A DNA stretch of 64,000 bases from Phyto melanocephala. Lineage: Eukaryota; Arthropoda; Insecta; Diptera; Rhinophoridae. The position numbers and the translations under genes were made by a program. Shown here one piece after another: positions 58,651-64,000 of this stretch. Position 1 is the stretch's first letter; each line of letters opens with the position of its first letter. The notes beneath the pieces are model-generated. The model saw only the letters and a program-made list of their open reading frames with translations, had not been told where the DNA came from and made no database searches. The stretch lies in the NCBI GenBank assembly GCA_941918925.1, contig OW799233.1, forward strand, positions 56,697,841 to 56,761,840. The letters are read 5' to 3'.

Positions 58651-59431
58651 CTTAGAAAATCAAAAGGGAATTTTTGATTTCCAAAATTTTGATACCTTAT
58701 GCGAGTCTTGGTGATAAAGGTTTTCCGACCTCAGTATTATATTATTAATGAAGTTCACACAGGCACTTAAAAATGTACCAATTTTAAATAATTTATCGTC
58801 CTTCTAGTTTCCAATTAAGCCTTTATGGCCATATTATCACTAGACGTTCACAATTTGAGTGCGAGTTAATTTCGTTCTTGCATTGCACTACGTAACGAGA
58901 TTCAACCTTTTTCTCCATTAGTGTCCTGATTAATGTCTGGCTGTCTATAAAGATACAAATCGGGGCCTTGTTATCAATTTCCTTTATCTATTTATTACCT
59001 TCCATAATTGCTATAACCTCAGCCTGAAAAATATTATTGTGGTCTGGTAGACGAAAGTATTTACCTCTGTTTTGGTTATTGTCATATAAAGCCATTCCTC
59101 TTTGGTCACCAGTTTCTATCCTGTCCGTATTATTTTTGATGCATTGGGTACTTTTTACCCTAGTTATTTCATCCCGTTCTACGCCTTCCGGTATTATAGT
59201 TTTGCTGTTAATGCTTTCATACTTTAGTGGGATTTTTTCACATTTTACCTCTGTGATATTTCCCATTGGTAATATATCTGTTATTCTCTGGTATCTGATC
59301 TTATTTTCTCTTACCAACCATTCATCCATTGCCAATAATATAGAAGCAGGTAAGACCGCTTCATATTAAACTGTATCTCTATTGGCAGAAATGACAGTTT
59401 ATTCTCAATAGCGATTACCGATGTGTTTCTG

Positions 59432-59447
59432 ATGGAACCGCACATAC
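59432..59447. repeat. 16-bp TSD of nested LINE, copy 1
   Basis: atggaaccgcacatac is repeated exactly at 59949-59964. Removing the intervening 501 bp restores the host LINE reading order. Confidence 0.75.
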
Positions 59448-59948
59448 ACACATGTAGGGGGAATATCGAAGCAGACCACTACTATCACGGGTCCCTTTTC
59501 GACCCCCTTCGCTCCTCAGTGATTTCGTGTCTACCGATCAGTATACCTTCAATCACTGAGTCCCGCGCCACAACCGGCGCTTGCTCTGGACTAGGAAAAC
59601 GGTTTCACACTGCTTACTGGTGATTGTCGACAATCCTCATTGCACATTCATTTGTAATTGCCAGCATCTCCCTCAGACTAAGGTCCCCCATCGCACTCAC
59701 ACTTAAAGTGTGCTTGCCTGTGATCCTTAATCTTCCGCTCGCCAACGCCGGACATTCGCATATTACATGCGCTGCCGTCTCGGCATCCTCCAGGCACATT
59801 CTACAAATATCATCATCCACGATCTGCATCCTCTTCAGATGATATTTAAAGTTACCATGTCCTGTAATCAACGCACTGATCCAACTCATCATACTCCGAT
59901 TAAAACCGAGTATCTTCACTGCATCCCTGCCAAGTGGCTCCCTGAACA
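59448..59948 (-). pseudogene. nested 5'-truncated LINE tail (501 bp)
   Basis: The reverse-strand frame runs MFREPLGRDAVKILGF ... ISALITGHGNFKYHLKRM ... CRMC...HVICECPAL ... ending at a TAA near 59615. That is the extreme C-terminal domain and Cys/His motif of an I/LOA-type ORF2. A short GC-rich 3' UTR follows, ending ccccctacatgtgt. The reading frame is uninterrupted. A perfect 16-bp TSD shows it was inserted as a truncated copy into the older LINE. Confidence 0.75.
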
Positions 59949-59964
59949 ATGGAACCGCACATAC
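59949..59964. repeat. 16-bp TSD of nested LINE, copy 2
   Basis: Exact match to 59432-59447. Confidence 0.75.
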
Positions 59965-60375
59965 TATTGCAGCACTGCCTTTGAATCTTTTGAAGAGGTT
60001 TTATTTTTACCTTTTTCTCTAAGGATGTCCACCACACTAACAAAGCGTACGTAATTGTAGGCCGCAGTACACTGGTATATAGCCAATGTGTTATCCTTGG
60101 GCTTAAGCCCCATTTTGAGCCTATCACTCTTCTGCAGAGGGCCCATATTCTTTGAGCTTTTTCCACTTTACATTCAATGTGGTCCTTCCAGGATAGTCTC
60201 CAATCAAGTACTATTCCTAGGTATTTGACTTTCTTATCAATCTATATTATCTTATTCCGAAAAATGGGATAGCTATGCACCGGTATCTTCCTCTTTCTCG
60301 TAAACAAACAGATTTCAGTCTTTTCCGGATTGACATTGAGCCCTCGCTCCTTTGTCTACTTAGTCGATGCTGAAA

Positions 60376-61711
60376 GTGATTTTTAGCAGATAATTATACT
60401 TGAAGATTATAATTTTAATATACTAGCAAAATTAGTTTGCCACTTGTGATAAAAAGGATATCAAAAAAGGGCTGATTCAGAAAAAAAAATTAAAAAATAA
60501 ATATATTTCAAACAAATGTGTAAAAGAACAAATTGTGGCAAAGAGTAAATAGACTGAAAATTAAAATTTGTTCACACTCATGCATAAACTGTTGTAATAA
60601 TAAAAAGGCCAAATTAGTTCTCCATTAAACTAAATTTATTAACCTTTTTATCTCGCACCGCAATTAACATTTCGCATCAGTTTACTATGTGGTTTTAATT
60701 AATATTAAAGCTAACAGTTTTTCCCTAACAATATGCACATTTGTTACTGCTGCTAATTGAGTGTATTTAGTAATAAAATACTTTAACAAATAGCACATAT
60801 AATTATAGTCTTGAGCTTAATTTATGGTTCCATCACATTTTATAAAGATTTCATTTCCTGCTTTTGCTGTGAGTTGAATTTTACAACGTAGAGACAAATT
60901 GGTGTCGCCCTTATGTATTTATTTATGGCTAAAATTAGATTGTGTCATTGTCTTCCACATTAATACAAAATAACTCGTAAAAAATAATCGAGACAACTGT
61001 ATACGTTTTGTCTGGTTATGGTTTGGCTAATGACTTTCTGCATTTGAGTTGGAGTGACAGAAAATCTGAGAAAAATGTACAGAATTTTTATAATTGAAGG
61101 GACAGACAGATTGATATTAAATCAATATGGGAGAAGGGGCGGTTAATGGACTTTGAAAATTGGTTATAAATTTAAGTGAAAATATTATTGTTTGTTTTCA
61201 ACAAAATTACCAAATGCCGATAAAACCTTTAAGATGAATTTAATAGTAGTTCTTAAGTCAGTTTAATTAAGTTATGGCCAGATAATAACTACATCTAATA
61301 ATCAAATTTAAAATATTTATATACTTTTTTGGACTAACAAAACAAGTGAATTTAAATAAAAATTTTGTATCAAAACAAAAGAAGTCGAATAAATAAATGG
61401 AAGGGTATTTTTTCTACATATTTAGATATAACTGCACAATTTTTTTCTAATTTTTCAACACAGTTAATAGAAATATGCATATTTTTTATTTATTACTGCT
61501 CGTTCGTAGGCTTTTAACCGCCTTTGTGCGTACAGATAATAGCACTTGTTATTTGGGCTACTAGTTCGTGTTGGTTTATTATTAGCACTAGTGCTAAAAC
61601 CGTTCCTGCAAATGCTCTTCTTTGTTAAGTTTGTTGTGCTTTTTTGAAGTTAGTTAGGTTTAAACAAATAAGCTCTACTTACTACAACGTAAATGCTATT
61701 TTTAGTAAATA
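60376..61711. other. AT-rich spacer
   Basis: No recognised gene or repeat terminus on either strand. Confidence 0.45.
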
Positions 61712-62343
61712 CTAGACAAACCCGGCGTGCGTTGCTACGCCCCTTAATGAATCGAAATGCATTCTGGATTTTAATTGAATATCAAGTGCAAAAACCTAAA
61801 AATTATAATTTTTTTATGGGAGTGGCATTGCCCACTTTTCTAATCACGAAATTGTAAAGTCGTAACAACTCAATATGTGTGCAAAGTTTCAGAAGAATCG
61901 GACCAGTGCAAGTACTTCAAAATTATATCTGTTTTTATGGGCGGGGCCCTGCCCACTTTTCTTATCACGAAATTGTAAAGTCATAACAGCTCAATATGTG
62001 CGCAAAGTTTCAGAATAATCGGTCCAGTGCAAGTACCTCAAAATGATACCTTTTTTTTATGGGCGTGGCACTGCCCACTTTTCTAATCACGAAATTATTT
62101 AGTCATGACAGCTCGATATGTGTGCAAAGTTTCAGAAAAATCGGTCAAGTGCAAGTAGTTAAAACTGATAACTAATTTTTATGGGCGTGGCCCCGCCCAC
62201 TTTTTTCCACCCATAAACACTCCCTGGTATGTGTACAACAACTTTTTAAAGTTTGAGTCCGATCGGTTTTACAGTTTCGGAGTCTATAGCTAACACACAC
62301 ACACACACACTCACACACACAGAGTTTCACTTTTATATATATA
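61712..62343 (+). repeat. 121-bp tandem-repeat element (copy 3), four units
   Basis: Starts tagacaaacccggcgtgcgt. Units lie at about 61818, 61938, 62060 and 62181, then gatcggttttacagtttcgg, (CA)n and tttcacttttatatatatag. The next copy begins immediately after it. Confidence 0.8.
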
Positions 62344-63654
62344 GACTAGCCAAACCCGGCGCGCGTTGCTACGCCCCTTAATGAATCGAAATGCATTCTG
62401 AATTTAATTGAATATCAAGTGCAAAAACCTAAAAATTATAATTTTTTTATGGGCGTGGCCCTGCCCACTTTTCTAATCACGAAATTGTAAAGTCATAACA
62501 GCTCAATATGTGTGCAAAGTTTCAGAATAATCGGTCCAGTGCAAGTACCTCAAAATGATACCTTTTTTTTATGGGCGTGGCACTGCCCACTTTTCTAATA
62601 ACGAAATTATTTAGTCATGACAGCTCGATATGTGTGCAAAGTTTCAGAAAAATCGGTCCAGTGTAAGTACCTCAAAATGATACCTTTTTTTTATGGGCGT
62701 GGCACTGCCCACTTTTCTAAATACGAAACTGTATAGTCATGACAACTCAATATGTGTGCAAAGTTTCAGAAAAATCGGTCCAGTGCAAGTACCCCAAAAT
62801 GATACCTATTTTTTAATGGGCGTGGCACTGCCCACTTTTCTAATGACGAAAGTGTAAAGTCATGACAGCTCAGTATTTTCGCAAAGTTTCAGAAAATTCT
62901 GTCCAGTGCAAGTAGCTAAAACTGATAACTAATTTTTTATGGGCGTGGCCCCGCCCACTTTTTCAATCACGAAATTATAAAGCCATAACAGCTCAATATG
63001 TGTGCAAAGTTTCAAAAAAATCGGTCCAGTGCAAGTCCCTCAAAATTAAAATTGTTTTTATGGGCGTGGCCCTGCCCACTTTTCTTATCACGAAATTGTA
63101 AAGTCATAACAGCTCAATATGTATGCAAAGTTTCAGAATAATCGGTCCAGTGCAAATACTTCAAAATGAAACCTTTTTTTATGGGCGTGGCACTGCCCAC
63201 TTTTCTAATCACGAAATTATTAAGTCATGACAGCTCAATATGTGTGCAAAGTTTCAGAAAAATCAGTCTGGTGCAAGTATCTCAAAATTATAGCCTTTTT
63301 TTATGGGCGTGGCCCCGCCCACTTTTTTAATCAAAAAATTATAAAGTCACGACAGCTCAATATGTGTGCAAAGTTTCAGAAAAATCGGTCCAGTGCAAGT
63401 ACTTCCAAATTTAAACTTGTTTAGGGGCGTGGCCCCGCCCACTTTTCTTATCGCGAAATTATTTAGTCATGACAGCTCGATATGTGTGCAAAGTTTCAGA
63501 AAAATCGTTCAAGTGCAAGTAGCTAAAACTGATAACTAATTTTTTATGGGCGTGGCCCCGCCCACTTTTTTCATCCATAAACACTCCCCGGTATGTGTAC
63601 AACAACTTACCAAAGTTTGAGCCCGATCGGTTTTACAGTTTCAGAGTCTATAGC

Positions 63655-63699
<45 letters not shown>

Positions 63700-63718
63700 T
63701 TCACTTTTATATATATAG
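62344..63718 (+). repeat. 121-bp tandem-repeat element (copy 4), ten units
   Basis: Starts ctagccaaacccggcgcgcg directly at the end of copy 3. It has ten gggcgtggc units (62451, 62575, 62697, 62820, 62942, 63063, 63184, 63306, 63426, 63549), then gatcggttttacagtttcag, a (CA)n tract of about 20 units (63655-63694) and tttcacttttatatatatag. It is the longest copy in the window. Confidence 0.8.
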
Positions 63719-64000
63719 ATATCGCAGTATCTCATACCTAGTTTGTATGTTGCTTTATAAAACTGAAATACAGAGTTAAAAAATTGCAGTCATGACAGTG
63801 TCGCACCCATGGTTTAATGTCTTCTGCCAACTAAATTGGTTGTTAAGTTTGAGATGGTATAAACATTAAATCTAAGCTGACCACAACATGTTCAATATTG
63901 ACTCCGATAAGTATATTGACACAGTTAAAGTAAAAATATTATCTAAACAAAAAAACTAGTGGAACATTGTGAATTTGAAATTGTTGACATTTTAATTATA
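63719..64000. other. unassigned end of window
   Basis: No recognised feature. Confidence 0.4.

Larger units (their letters stand above)
58830..60375 (-). pseudogene. LINE remnant: RT tail and start of RNase H
   Basis: Reverse strand: NPEKTEICLFTRKRK (60340-60290), KVKYLGIVLDWRLSW, RRVIGSKWGLSPR, WLYTSVLRPTITYALLVWW (about 60090-60030), KIQRQCCNSMCGSI. After the nested insertion it resumes with RNTSVIAIENKLSFLPIEI, and further on FRLPDHNNIFQAEVIAI and FIDSQTLIR, the second and third acidic regions of RNase H. Stops occur near 60240 and at 58980-58990. The LINE is 5'-truncated, and the tail after about 58830 is lost. It resembles the LINE at 6.9 kb but is a different, older lineage. Confidence 0.75.

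Noticed and set aside
62344..63718. Regularly spaced repeats resembling a CRISPR array
   Set aside because: The 121-bp units are tandem with no unique spacers, and the context is a eukaryotic transposon.

Overview
This window looks like transposon-packed intergenic or heterochromatic DNA from a higher fly (Diptera, probably Schizophora). The evidence is a very AT-rich background, many DINE-1/Helentron-like elements with GTCY microsatellite cores and ATTCGGC-loop-GCCGAAT 3' hairpins ending in CTTACTTGTT, an R1-like LINE, and remnants of piggyBac, hAT, mariner, PIF/Harbinger and THAP elements. The genus cannot be fixed from the sequence. I found no convincing host gene, tRNA or rRNA. Nearly all long open frames are pieces of mobile elements or shadows of repeats.

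Layout. 1-6.6 kb: a terminal-inverted-repeat (TIR) element carrying a DINE-like insertion, a gypsy-like integrase tail, and DINE family A copies. 6.9-8.5 kb: a 5'-truncated RNase H LINE with a perfect 12-bp target site duplication (TSD). 8.5-12.1 kb: mostly featureless. 12.1-17 kb: nested family B DINE-like copies and two PIF/Harbinger-type elements, one with convergent transposase and Myb-like genes. 17.4-18.3 kb: a tandem-repeat element. 19.3-21.7 kb: a full family A copy. 22.1-26.3 kb: family B copies nested inside one another. 26.3-27.4 kb: a dead piggyBac. 27.5-29.8 kb: head-to-head family A pieces with a hAT remnant. 31.2-36.9 kb: one family A copy interrupted by two different DNA transposons, one encoding a poorly known transposase-like protein and one with a THAP zinc finger. 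36.9-43.0 kb: a 121-bp tandem-repeat element interrupted by a complete R1-like LINE. 45.2-46.4 kb: a hAT copy containing a 2 x 202-bp palindrome. 48.0-54.1 kb: more repeat elements and three reverse-strand family A copies. 56.3-60.4 kb: a mariner remnant, a family B copy and a LINE remnant with a second truncated LINE nested in it. 61.7-63.7 kb: two adjacent tandem-repeat elements.

How the parts relate. The order of insertion can be read from TSDs and interrupted copies. Family A and B elements are both targets and invaders. The hAT at 28.9 kb and the one at 49.5 kb sit at the same position within family A, so that insertion was copied along with its host. The R1-like LINE is the most intact element: both ORFs are nearly complete, there is a 14-bp TSD beside a (CA)n tract, and a single nonsense codon lies in the endonuclease. 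The most promising candidates for something undescribed are the 2.7-kb TIR element at 31955-34633, the THAP element at 34765-36683, and the CTGAAGA-stem-GAAA (hammerhead-like) motif that recurs four times.
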